DNA of 64,000 bases from positions 761,254 through 825,253 of the forward strand of contig CAVVMR010000010.1 of NCBI GenBank assembly GCA_963749515.1, given 5' to 3'. The position numbers and the translations under genes are program-made. This DNA comes from Gaiellasilicea sp963749515 (GTDB lineage Bacteria > Actinomycetota > Thermoleophilia > Gaiellales > Gaiellaceae). A model generated the notes under the pieces. It saw only the letters and a list, made by a program, of their open reading frames with translations. It was not told the DNA's origin and searched no databases. Shown here in pieces: positions 57,201-63,968 of the stretch (position 1 is its first letter; each line of letters starts with the position of its first letter).

Positions 57201-57630
57201 GCTGCCGCGTGTGTCAGAGACCGCGGAGCCGGCGACTGCCCTGCCCTCGCCAGCCCGCCACCCGGGCTCGGAGACGATCCTCCTCGTCGAGGACGAGGAC
57301 GTCGTCCGGGACCTGACGCGCAGGGTGCTCGAGCGGCAGGGGTACACGGTGCTCGCGTGTGCAGACGGCATGACGGCGGTCGCGCTCGCCGAGCTGAACG
57401 ACCGCCCGATCGACCTGCTCCTGACGGACGTGGTGATGCCCGGCATGCGCGGCTACGACGTGGCTAAGAAGGTCGCCGGCACGCGACCCGAGATCAAGAT
57501 CCTCTACATGTCCGGCTATGCAGAGGAGGCGCTCGTCGGCCAGCCTGCCTTTGCCGCGAACGCGCTGATCGAGAAGCCGTTCGCCGTCGACGCGCTCGCC
57601 CTGCGAGTACGCGAGGCGCTCGAGTCCTGA
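54232..57630 (+). CDS. Hybrid histidine kinase with PAS, three GAF modules, PAS and receiver
   Basis: A soluble 1,132-aa protein. Order: PAS/PAC (about 5-125), GAF 1 (about 135-290), GAF 2 (about 300-470), GAF 3 (about 475-650), PAS (about 655-780), histidine kinase with phospho-acceptor His791 in GVAHDFNNLLTGITGYASLL (20 residues), ATPase with NLVVNARDAMPDGG, DTGLGMDE and FEPFFTTREQGVGLGLASVY, and a C-terminal receiver with Asp1066 in LLTDVVMPGM. GAF 2 and 3 share motifs such as GRWWGFIGFED and GEWWGFIGFDD, an internal duplication. No membrane span. ATG 54232 is the start; signal unknown. Confidence 0.93.
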   Translation: MARFDFQELVERLPLVVYVDKLDEKSSPLYVSPQIAQLMGYSQEEWLADPELFVSSIHPDDRERVLADLLNRNAGLNGSATMFLNYRLIARDGRVVWIRDDEIVVEDADGRPAAAQGYMQDVTARRQDSIRLELLVGILSLAADETPPDEIVAQSAKRLAALFGDVEVSYVERRDEGGFWIRYTTDRGKPEFWDKVEWSADYVERIEQGPIVIENIADEAWLDPVRDQLIARNVASSVDVPLHRNGELTGVLWFNSSRPRKWGADEVSILVDVAGQLAIVLASSRSREQRLLAEQDLRSRDAILQAVSRSAERFLVQPSLDEGMVELMRVLGEATGVTSAYVFENVRSEGPSTHTRRLAGWESGRSNSTVDDPRLAHVQPAPHFPRWAEILGRGDVVSSDVHDLPVDESEALALAGSLSVLAVPIFVKGRWWGFIGFEDAEHQREWSVAETEALRTAAGIVAAAITRESAEGDLRRRDAVLEAVSRGAERLVAAPSWRDAAPGFLQELGEASGASRSYLFENGCREDGLLISSQRFEWTEAAIAPQLDNPLMQDMCFEEVGLERVAELGARNELFTGKVRDLPPQERAFFEKQAIKSLMTVPILVGGEWWGFIGFDDCTTEREWSPAEVDALRTTASLIAAAIERERSEAALREQEEKLRAVFDTALDAIFITDDERRYVDVNPAACEYYGVARDDLIGRKLDDFLPPKSLATLEEDWAEYLRGGPILAEWETQKLDGTVQTAEASARPNFMPGLHIAFFRDITDRKQLEVELLNAQKLESLGRLAGGVAHDFNNLLTGITGYASLLLERETGDIELRRDLGEIKRAADRAADLTKQLLAFGRRQVLNPRPLDLNAVMAEVGGLLQRLLGDHVELNIVAAPALGTVRADPGQIEQVIVNLVVNARDAMPDGGKLTIRTRDADDGFVELAVSDTGLGMDERTRAQVFEPFFTTREQGVGLGLASVYGIVQQSGGDVTVESTPGMGSTFTVRLPRVSETAEPATALPSPARHPGSETILLVEDEDVVRDLTRRVLERQGYTVLACADGMTAVALAELNDRPIDLLLTDVVMPGMRGYDVAKKVAGTRPEIKILYMSGYAEEALVGQPAFAANALIEKPFAVDALALRVREALES

Positions 57631-57651
57631 CCGCGCTTGTACGCTGGCGAG

Positions 57652-57867
57652 ATGGCGGAGGACACGTCGGCCTTCAGCGACGTCGAGTGCTCGGTCTGCG
57701 GCCGGCACAACCGTGAGATTCGGGTCGTCGCGACGGAGAACGGCCTGATTCTCTGCCAGGTCTGCGTCGCGAAGTGCGCGGCGATCTTCGACGACGAGAT
57801 CGGCCTCACCCCACCGGCCGGCGGCTGGGGCGAACGGTGGCCGCTCAAGAGCGAGAACCGAAGCTAG
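57652..57867 (+). CDS. Stand-alone ClpX-type C4 zinc finger protein
   Basis: A 71-aa protein with VECSVCGRHNREIRVVATEN and LILCQVCVAKCAAIFDDEIG, the zf-C4 fold normally found at the N-terminus of ClpX, here without any AAA+ domain. In ClpX this finger dimerises and recruits substrates and adaptors, so an adaptor-like role is possible. TACGCT (57640-57645) ends 6 nt before the ATG, suggesting a leaderless transcript. The TAG stop is part of TAGAAT, the probable tRNA-Gly -10. Confidence 0.75.
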   Translation: MAEDTSAFSDVECSVCGRHNREIRVVATENGLILCQVCVAKCAAIFDDEIGLTPPAGGWGERWPLKSENRS

Positions 57868-57870
57868 AAT
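57865..57870 (+). promoter_or_regulatory. -10 element (TAGAAT) of tRNA-Gly
   Basis: TAGAAT ends 8 nt before the first base of the tRNA. It overlaps the stop codon of the preceding zinc finger gene. No good -35 match is visible. Confidence 0.5.
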
Positions 57871-57878
57871 CGCAGCAC

Positions 57879-57951
57879 GCGGGCGTAGCTCAGTTGGTAG
57901 AGCATCAGCTTCCCAAGCTGAGGGTCGTGGGTTCGAGCCCCATCGCCCGCT
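57879..57951 (+). tRNA. tRNA-Gly (anticodon CCC)
   Basis: 73 nt. Acceptor GCGGGCG (57879-57885) pairs with CGCCCGC (57944-57950), discriminator T57951 as usual for bacterial glycine tRNAs. D-arm GCTCAGTTGGTAGAGC, anticodon stem CAGCT/AGCTG around loop TTCCCAA, T-arm GTGGGTTCGAGCCCCAT. Anticodon CCC reads GGG. No encoded CCA. Confidence 0.96.
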
Positions 57952-57967
57952 TCCACTGAACAAGCCG

Positions 57968-57989
57968 AAACCCGCTCAAGGCGGGTTTT
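57968..57989 (+). terminator. Intrinsic terminator of tRNA-Gly
   Basis: AAACCCGC (57968-57975) pairs perfectly with GCGGGTTT (57981-57988) around a 5-nt loop, followed by T and a GTG. It lies 17 nt past the tRNA and is well placed to end its transcript. Confidence 0.85.
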
Positions 57990-58072
57990 GTGCTTCCGGG
58001 CGAGCCGCACGGAGGTCATAAGGAATCGACGGCCGGCGGGTTCTCCTTCCACACAACCGGAAGGAGCAGACC

Positions 58073-59344
58073 ATGTCAGCAAGGATCGCAATCCTCAGTG
58101 CGACTGTCGCAGCACTCGCCCTCGCGGCGGCCACGGCAGCCGCGCCGCCAGTTCCGGGCCCCGGCGTGATCACCGCCGGCACGGGCTGCTCGGTGCAGTG
58201 CGTCGTCAAGGCTCTCGTCACCGCAACAGCCTCCTACGCGAACGTCGCGATCGAGACGTCGGTGCCGACGAAGATTCAGGTCATCGCGTTCCGCGCCGCA
58301 GGTCCGGGCGCCGATGCAACGTTCCATTCATCGACTCTCGCAACGCAGCGCTCGGTGTTCCTTCCCGGCCTGAAGCCGGCTACGACGTATCAGATCCTCG
58401 TGAAGGCAACCGATGCTCAGGGCCGCAGCGACAAGCGGCAGGGCGTGTTCAAGACCCGCGCGGTCGAGGCCGCCGTCGAAACCGGCAGCGGCAACATCAA
58501 GTCGAACGTCGGCTGCTCGGTCCAGTGCGTCCGAAAAGCGCTCTTCACGCATGTCGGTGGCACGGACGCCACGATCGCGGTCGAGACCGCTGAACCGGCG
58601 AAGCTCCAGGTGATGCTGAGCCCAGACGCGCCGATTCAGGAGTCCTGGGGCCCGCGCTTCTCCTTCATCGAGCGCTCGGTCTCGTCTCAGGGGCCCGTCA
58701 CGAAGTGGACCGGTCAGCTCGGCCAGCTCAGGCCGGGTACGAAGTATCACGTCATCGTCAGCGCGACAGATGCCCAGGGGCAGAGCGCCTACCAGGCGGG
58801 GACCGTGCAGATGGACGACCGCAAAGTCCGGGTCACATTGCTGAAGATCCAGGTGATCAGCGATGCGGACAAGGGCAGCGCCAACAAGGGCGAGATCATG
58901 TTCGAGCACCGGATCGGCGACCGCGTCTTCGCCCACGGCGGCTTCCGCAAGATCGCGTCGGGCTCGACCGTCAACGTCGAGGGCAGCGACGGACGTCCGG
59001 GCGTGCTCGCGGTGCTCGTGGCGAATGGAACCGACCCGGAGTTCAAGATGCGTACCCTCGGTGTGGAGTGCGACTGGCAGCTGATGAAGAACTGCGTGCT
59101 CGAGAGCGGCTGGATCCCCCAGGGCGGCGGCGGTGAGATCGACGGTGGGTTCGAGAGCAGGGATGGTGATTGGGCCGTTGCCGGCGGCACGTTCCATCTC
59201 AACGCACTCCTCGACAGCGCCGCTCTCCCAGGCAAGTTCGGCACGACTCTTCCGGCTGGTCACGATGCGTACTTTGCGTACGACACGACGAGCCACCACC
59301 TGAAGTTCCGTGTCTTCGGCTACCTCGATGTGTTCTTCGAGTAG
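58073..59344 (+). CDS. Secreted protein with duplicated cysteine/FnIII-like modules
   Basis: A 423-aa protein with a Sec signal peptide (ILSATVAALALAAATAAA, cleavage near residue 24). Two homologous modules follow, each starting with the same cysteine motif: GCSVQCVVKAL (about 38) and GCSVQCVRKAL (about 147), and each ending in a fibronectin-III-like strand pattern (LKPATTYQILVKATDAQGRS and LRPGTKYHVIVSATDAQGQS). The last 170 residues are a separate unrecognised domain with a pair of cysteines (VECDWQLMKNCVL). GGAAGGAG sits 7-10 nt before the ATG. It probably acts outside the cell; function unknown. Confidence 0.75.
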   Translation: MSARIAILSATVAALALAAATAAAPPVPGPGVITAGTGCSVQCVVKALVTATASYANVAIETSVPTKIQVIAFRAAGPGADATFHSSTLATQRSVFLPGLKPATTYQILVKATDAQGRSDKRQGVFKTRAVEAAVETGSGNIKSNVGCSVQCVRKALFTHVGGTDATIAVETAEPAKLQVMLSPDAPIQESWGPRFSFIERSVSSQGPVTKWTGQLGQLRPGTKYHVIVSATDAQGQSAYQAGTVQMDDRKVRVTLLKIQVISDADKGSANKGEIMFEHRIGDRVFAHGGFRKIASGSTVNVEGSDGRPGVLAVLVANGTDPEFKMRTLGVECDWQLMKNCVLESGWIPQGGGGEIDGGFESRDGDWAVAGGTFHLNALLDSAALPGKFGTTLPAGHDAYFAYDTTSHHLKFRVFGYLDVFFE

Positions 59345-59359
59345 CTCGCCGCGGCTTCG

Positions 59360-59623
59360 CTAGCCGCCGCTGATCGCCGTGATCACGTCGACCCGCGAGC
59401 GTGACTCGAGCTCGGTCTCGAGCCCGGCGCGCTCGCGGTCGACGTACACGTGGATGTGGTGACGCAGAGCAGGGCCCGGCTCGCACAGGCGGTCGCGAAG
59501 GCCGGGCCACTGCTCGTCGAGGCGGTCCAGCACCTCGGAGACGGTCGCGGCGTCGACGTCCAGCCGGCGCGGGAGACCGGCGAAGAGCGGCGGCAGCGTG
59601 GACGGGAGGTAGAGCTCTGCCAT
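59360..59623 (-). CDS. MoaD/ThiS-like beta-grasp protein
   Basis: An 87-aa ubiquitin-like protein. It has the hydrophobic N-terminal strand (LYLPSTLPPLFAGLPRRLDV), a helix (TVSEVLDRLDEQWPGLRDRL), the HIHVYVDRE strand and a C-terminal VDVITAISGG. Ending exactly in GG after a VxxIxAISGG pattern is the mark of sulfur carriers activated by an E1-like enzyme, although the family also includes members of unknown use. It starts 2 nt after the beta-propeller gene stop. No molybdopterin or thiamine genes are nearby. Confidence 0.8.
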   Translation of the reverse strand: MAELYLPSTLPPLFAGLPRRLDVDAATVSEVLDRLDEQWPGLRDRLCEPGPALRHHIHVYVDRERAGLETELESRSRVDVITAISGG

Positions 59624-59625
59624 GG

Positions 59626-60702
59626 CTAGTCGACGATCGCCACTTCGACCGACGTGATCCCGGGCAGATAGCTCGCGATCTCGCTCCAGCTATCGCCCTC
59701 GTCGGCGCTCGCGAACAGTTGACCCGTGCTCGTGCCGAAGTAGAGCCCCGGCACGTCATAGGAGTCGATCGCCATCCCCTCCCGCAGCACACCGACGTGC
59801 GCGTTCTCCTGAGGCAGGCCGTCGTCGAGCCGTTGCCAGCTCGAGCCGGCGTCCTTCGTGCGCCACACCGCAGCCTTCCCGTCGGGCATGCAGCGTGCAT
59901 GGCCCGGATCGAGCGGGATGACGTAGAACGTGTCGCGGTCATGCGGGTGCGCCGCAGCGGCGAAGCCGAACTCGGTCGGCAGGCCCTCGGTGATCTCCGT
60001 CCAGGAGGCGCCCATGTCGTCGCTGCGGTGCATGCCGACATGGTTCTGCTGATAGAGCCGGTTGCTGTCGACCGGTGACATCACGAGCTTGTGGACGCAG
60101 TAGCCGACCTCCGGATTCTCGAGCGGCCAGTCGGCGCGCAGTCCCTTGTTGCGAGGCGTCCACGACGCGCCGTCGTCGGTCGTCTCGAAGATACCGATCC
60201 CCTGCACGATTGCCCAGTACCGGGACGAATCGTCGGGGTGCTGAAGGATTGCCGGCACGCCTAGGTGGCCGGGAGGCTGATTCGCGGGGTCGTTCCACGA
60301 CTCACTTCCCGGCTGGCCCTCGAGCCGGCTCAGGAGCGACCAGGTCTCGCCGCCATCGCGGCTCTCGAACACTCCTGGCATCTCCGCGCCGGCGAACAGC
60401 CGGCCGTTGGTTGCCGTGAGACCGGAGACTTTTGAGAGCTTGAGCTCGGGGTCGCCGTAGTTGAGCCCCTCGCTCGACTGCTGCCACGTCTCGCCGAGGT
60501 CCGGGCTACGCCAAATGCTGGAGCCATGCCACTCACTCGCGGCGGCCGCGTAGATCACGCCGGTGTCGCCGTGGTGAATTGCGTGGTAGATCGGCCAGCC
60601 TTCGCAGAACGGGCCACGCACCTCCCACTCGCGACGACCCTCGTCGCTCTCGAGCAGGAAGCAGCCCTTGCGGGTTCCGACCATCAGAACCGTCTTCGAC
60701 AT
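59626..60702 (-). CDS. BNR/sialidase-like beta-propeller protein
   Basis: A 358-aa protein made of repeated BNR/Asp-box strands: SPDLGETWQQ, SRDGGETWSL, TTDDGASWTP, SDDMGASWTE, TKDAGSSWQR and SADEGDSWSE. This is a six-bladed propeller without the catalytic residues of sialidases that I can verify. No signal peptide is visible. GGAGG lies 8 nt before ATG 60702. It is the first gene of a two-gene unit with the MoaD-like protein. Such 'glycosyl hydrolase/exo-sialidase' annotated proteins remain uncharacterised; binding rather than catalysis is plausible. Confidence 0.85.
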   Translation of the reverse strand: MSKTVLMVGTRKGCFLLESDEGRREWEVRGPFCEGWPIYHAIHHGDTGVIYAAAASEWHGSSIWRSPDLGETWQQSSEGLNYGDPELKLSKVSGLTATNGRLFAGAEMPGVFESRDGGETWSLLSRLEGQPGSESWNDPANQPPGHLGVPAILQHPDDSSRYWAIVQGIGIFETTDDGASWTPRNKGLRADWPLENPEVGYCVHKLVMSPVDSNRLYQQNHVGMHRSDDMGASWTEITEGLPTEFGFAAAAHPHDRDTFYVIPLDPGHARCMPDGKAAVWRTKDAGSSWQRLDDGLPQENAHVGVLREGMAIDSYDVPGLYFGTSTGQLFASADEGDSWSEIASYLPGITSVEVAIVD

Positions 60703-60809
60703 CGATGTCACCTCCGGTTGCGACGACGCACGTACGAGTCTCGCTCACTTAGACCCGTGCAGCACGCGAAACTCATCGGTGAGACGAACGGCAAGGTCGA
60801 AGATCGACA

Positions 60810-60815
60810 TAGGAT
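60810..60815 (+). promoter_or_regulatory. -10 element (TAGGAT) of the aminotransferase operon
   Basis: TAGGAT ends 7 nt before the GTG at 60823, giving a predicted transcript start at or beside the start codon. The 120-bp gap to the divergent beta-propeller gene holds both promoters. Confidence 0.5.
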
Positions 60816-60822
60816 TCACAAC

Positions 60823-62019
60823 GTGGCCGTGACAACCGAGATGGGACGGTGGGAAGCGCTCGCCGCGGCGCGCACCCGAGGTGACGTCGGCGAGGGAATC
60901 GCTTCGGTCCTGGCGCTCCTCGGCCTGCCCGACCTCATCTCGTTTGCCGGCGGCTTCCCGGATCCGGCCACGTTCCCGCGCGAGCGCGTCGCCGCGCTGC
61001 TGCAGGAGTTCGCGGCCGCCGGTGAGGTCAGCGCGTTCCAGTACGCGCCGACACGCGGTCTGGCAGGGCCGCTCGATGCGCTCGCGGACCGGCTCGAGCG
61101 GCTGCAGGGCAGCCGCCCCGCCGACGAGGAGCTGCTGATCACGAGCGGCGGCATCGAGGCGCTCGAGCTCGTCTGCAAGTCGTACCTCGATCCGGGCGAC
61201 CTGGTCATCGTCGAGGGGCCTACCTATCTGGGCGCGATTCAGGCGTTCCGGAGCTTCGAGGCGAAGCTCGTGGCGGTCCCCATGGACGAGCACGGGCTCG
61301 AGATCGACGAGTTGGAGCGCCAGCTCGCGGCCGGGCTGCGCCCGAAGCTCCTCTACTCCATTCCCGACCACCAGAATCCGGGAGGCGTGAGCCTCGCCGC
61401 CGAGCGGCGCGGGCCGCTGGTCGAGCTCGCACGCCGGTACGGCTTCGTGATCGTCGAGGACGTCGCGTATCGCGAGCTCGGTTTCTCCGACGAGGCGCTT
61501 CCGAGCCTCTGGAGCCTCGCTCGGGACGTCGTCGTGCAGGCGGGGACGACGTCGAAGACGATGTTCCCCGGGATCAGGCTCGGTTGGGCAGTAGGCCCCG
61601 CTGACATCGCGGCCCAGCTCGTCTCCGCGAAACAGAACACGGATCAGTGTGCCGGGGCGCTCGGGCAGCGTCTCTTCGAGGAGTGCATGCGCCGCGGCTG
61701 GGTCGACGAGCAGCTGGCGCTGTCGCGTGCGCTGTACGAGCGCAAGGCTGCGCGCATGCTCGCGGCACTGGAGCAGTGGATGCCGGAAGGCGCACGCTGG
61801 ACGCGACCGCGGGGCGGCTTCTTCTCCTGGCTGACGCTGCCGCACGGCGCCGACTCCGTCGAGCTGGCGCGGCGGGCGGTGGAGAAGGACGTCGGCATCG
61901 TCCCCGGCACGCTCTTCTTCCCGGACGGCCGCGGCACGGACACGGTGCGGCTTTCGTTCAGCCTCGTCGACGAGGCGCAGATCGACGTGGGGATCGAACG
62001 GCTGGGATCGCTCCTGTGA
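60823..62019 (+). CDS. PLP-dependent aminotransferase, class I/II (2-aminoadipate/MocR-type group)
   Basis: A 398-aa fold-type I enzyme. Substrate arm LISFAGGFPDPATFP, phosphate loop TSGGIEALELVCKSYL, Asn and Asp in YSIPDHQNPGGVSL and VIVEDVAYRELGF, the Schiff-base Lys in QAGTTSKTMFPGIRLGW and Arg in VRLSFSLVD. LysN-like 2-aminoadipate or valine-pyruvate transaminases belong here. It begins with a GTG at 60823, 7 nt after TAGGAT, so probably leaderless; ATG 60841 is an alternative. It leads a tightly coupled operon with the cupin and SDR genes. Confidence 0.88.
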   Translation: MAVTTEMGRWEALAAARTRGDVGEGIASVLALLGLPDLISFAGGFPDPATFPRERVAALLQEFAAAGEVSAFQYAPTRGLAGPLDALADRLERLQGSRPADEELLITSGGIEALELVCKSYLDPGDLVIVEGPTYLGAIQAFRSFEAKLVAVPMDEHGLEIDELERQLAAGLRPKLLYSIPDHQNPGGVSLAAERRGPLVELARRYGFVIVEDVAYRELGFSDEALPSLWSLARDVVVQAGTTSKTMFPGIRLGWAVGPADIAAQLVSAKQNTDQCAGALGQRLFEECMRRGWVDEQLALSRALYERKAARMLAALEQWMPEGARWTRPRGGFFSWLTLPHGADSVELARRAVEKDVGIVPGTLFFPDGRGTDTVRLSFSLVDEAQIDVGIERLGSLL

Positions 62020-62390
62020 GCGGCGACAAGGCGACGCGCTATCGCTGGGACGAGATGCCGAAGGAGGCACTCAAGCCGGACCTTGCACGGCGGCTCATCT
62101 CGACCGAGCGGATGATGATCGCGCACGTCTACCTGGACAAGGGTTGCATCGTCCCCCAGCACTCGCACGAGAACGAGCAGCTGACCTACATCCTCGAAGG
62201 CACGCTCCGCTTCTGGCTCGGCGAGGACCAGTCCGAGGTCATCGACGTTGCCGCCGGTGAGGTCCTGCACCTCCCCTCCAACCTCCCGCACATGGCCGAG
62301 GCGCTCGAGGACACACTGGACGTCGACATCTTCTGCCCGCCGCGGCAGGACTGGCTCGAAGGGTCGGACGCCTACCTCCGTCGCACGTGA
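62016..62390 (+). CDS. Single-domain cupin
   Basis: A 124-aa protein with the two cupin motifs: PQHSHENEQLTYILEGTLRF (20 residues, His ligands and Glu) and LHLPSNLPHMAEAL (final His). This is a metal-binding beta-barrel, possibly an isomerase or dioxygenase-like enzyme or a binding protein. The start is a GTG overlapping the aminotransferase TGA (GTGA), and its TGA overlaps the next GTG. Substrate unknown but likely shared with the two operon partners. Confidence 0.85.
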   Translation: MSGDKATRYRWDEMPKEALKPDLARRLISTERMMIAHVYLDKGCIVPQHSHENEQLTYILEGTLRFWLGEDQSEVIDVAAGEVLHLPSNLPHMAEALEDTLDVDIFCPPRQDWLEGSDAYLRRT

Positions 62391-63157
62391 ACCTCGGGCT
62401 TGAAGGGCGCCGGGCGCTCGTCACCGGTGGCTCGAAAGGGATCGGCGCGGCGATCGCACGCGAGCTCGTGACCGAGGGCGTGCGCGTGGCGATCTGCGCA
62501 CGGAACGAGGACGAGGTCCTCGCCGCGGCCGAAGAGCTCGACGTCGTGTACGCGCAGCGGGCCGACGTCACCGATCCCGAGCAGGTTCGCGAGCTCGTGG
62601 CGCGCTCCGCCGAAGAGCTCGGCGGGATCGACTTCCTCGTCAACAACGCCGGCGGCGCCCATCCCGGCACCTTCGAGACGCTGAACGACGAGAACTGGGC
62701 CGCCGATCTCGACGTGAAGCTCTTCTCGCTGATCCGCTGCTCCCGCGAGGCGCTCCCGCACATGCGCGCCGCCGGCGGCGGCCGGATCGTCAACATCGGC
62801 GCCGTCTACTCGCGCTACCCCGACCCGACGTTCTTCGCGACCTCCGTGAACCGGGCGGCGGGCAACTCGTTCACGAAGACGCTCGCGCTCGAGGTGGCGA
62901 AGGACAACATCCTCGTGAACGGCGTCAACATCGGCTTCGTCGTCACGCCGCAGTGGGACAACATCCACCGGCGGCGCGCGCCCGATGTGTCGCGCGAGGA
63001 GTTCTTCAACACCTTCGCCGCACAGGAAGTGCCGCTGGGCCGCTTCGGCACCACGGAGGAGGTCTCCGGCCTCGTCGCGTTCCTGCTGAGCGAGCGGGCG
63101 AGCTACATCACCGGCGCGTCGATCGATGTCGCGGGCGGCATGGGCAAGTACGTCTAG
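62387..63157 (+). CDS. Short-chain dehydrogenase/reductase with atypical active site
   Basis: A 256-aa Rossmann-fold protein: cofactor loop VTGGSKGIGAAIARELV, NNAGGAHPGTFE, then IVNIGAVYSRYPDPTFFATS. Where most SDRs have Tyr-x-x-x-Lys, this one reads FATSVNRAAGNSFTK, so the Tyr and Lys are absent. The C-terminus (RFGTTEEVSGLVAFLLSERA, ITGASIDVAGG) is normal. A subgroup of FabG-like SDRs shows the same change. It could use a different catalytic base or bind without reducing. GTG start overlaps the cupin stop. Confidence 0.88.
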   Translation: MNLGLEGRRALVTGGSKGIGAAIARELVTEGVRVAICARNEDEVLAAAEELDVVYAQRADVTDPEQVRELVARSAEELGGIDFLVNNAGGAHPGTFETLNDENWAADLDVKLFSLIRCSREALPHMRAAGGGRIVNIGAVYSRYPDPTFFATSVNRAAGNSFTKTLALEVAKDNILVNGVNIGFVVTPQWDNIHRRRAPDVSREEFFNTFAAQEVPLGRFGTTEEVSGLVAFLLSERASYITGASIDVAGGMGKYV

Positions 63158-63293
63158 CGCTCGTCGGGCGAGAGCACGCTGGCACAGGTGAGCAATCTAC
63201 GGTGTCGCCGCGGCGAGGTGGTCGATCCCTGGCGGGACGCCGCTCGTTAGGCTGGGTCGGCTGCCTCTCCCACACCCGAAACAGGAGGGTCGA

Positions 63294-63968
63294 ATGAGTG
63301 GTTACGCGGTGGCGCAGATCGACAAGATTGACGAGATCAATGACGGCCGCGTTCCCTCACGGCCGATCCGGTTCCACTTCGGCATCACGTCCTTCGGGGT
63401 CAATGCATTTACGGCGCATCAGGTGGGCGATCGGCTCATCAACGAGCACGACGAGTCGCAGGAGCATGACCTGCAGGAGGAGCTTTATCTCGTCCAGCGC
63501 GGGCGCGCGACGTTCGAGCTCGACGGCGAGCGGGTGGACGCACCCGCGGGCACACTCGTCTTCGTTCGCCCCGACGTCAAGCGGACGGCGTTCGCTGAGG
63601 AGCCGGGGACGACGATCGTCGCGGTTGGCGGAACTCCGGGTAAGGCGTACGAGGCCCAGGGCGGCGAGATCTGGATGCCGCTCCGCCATCTCTACGCGTC
63701 AGGCGAATACGCCGAGGCTGCCGATCGGGGACGCGAGTTGATCGAAGCTCATCCTGAGTACGCAGGGCCGCTCTACAACCTCGCGTGCTGCGAGAGCCTC
63801 GCCGGTCGGACAGACGACGCGATCAGGCATCTCCGGCTCGCGATTGACCGCAAGGAATCGTTCCGTTCGGTTGCTGCCGAGGACAGCGACTTTGACCCGA
63901 TCCGCGACGAAGCCGCTTTCAAGGAACTGGTTCAGGGCAACGCAGCCGAGCCAGCTACGGGGTCATAG
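63294..63968 (+). CDS. Cupin-TPR fusion protein
   Basis: A 224-aa protein. The N-terminal cupin barrel has INEHDESQEHDLQEELYLVQ and the strand APAGTLVFVRPDVKRTAFAE; the second motif is unusual. From about 135 a pair of TPR-like helices follows: YASGEYAEAADRGRELIEAH and YNLACCESLAGRTDDAIRHL. AGGAGGG lies 6 nt before the ATG and TAGGCT (63248-63253) may be its -10, giving a normal leader. Cupin plus TPR proteins of this size occur widely in Actinobacteria with no known function. Confidence 0.85.
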   Translation: MSGYAVAQIDKIDEINDGRVPSRPIRFHFGITSFGVNAFTAHQVGDRLINEHDESQEHDLQEELYLVQRGRATFELDGERVDAPAGTLVFVRPDVKRTAFAEEPGTTIVAVGGTPGKAYEAQGGEIWMPLRHLYASGEYAEAADRGRELIEAHPEYAGPLYNLACCESLAGRTDDAIRHLRLAIDRKESFRSVAAEDSDFDPIRDEAAFKELVQGNAAEPATGS

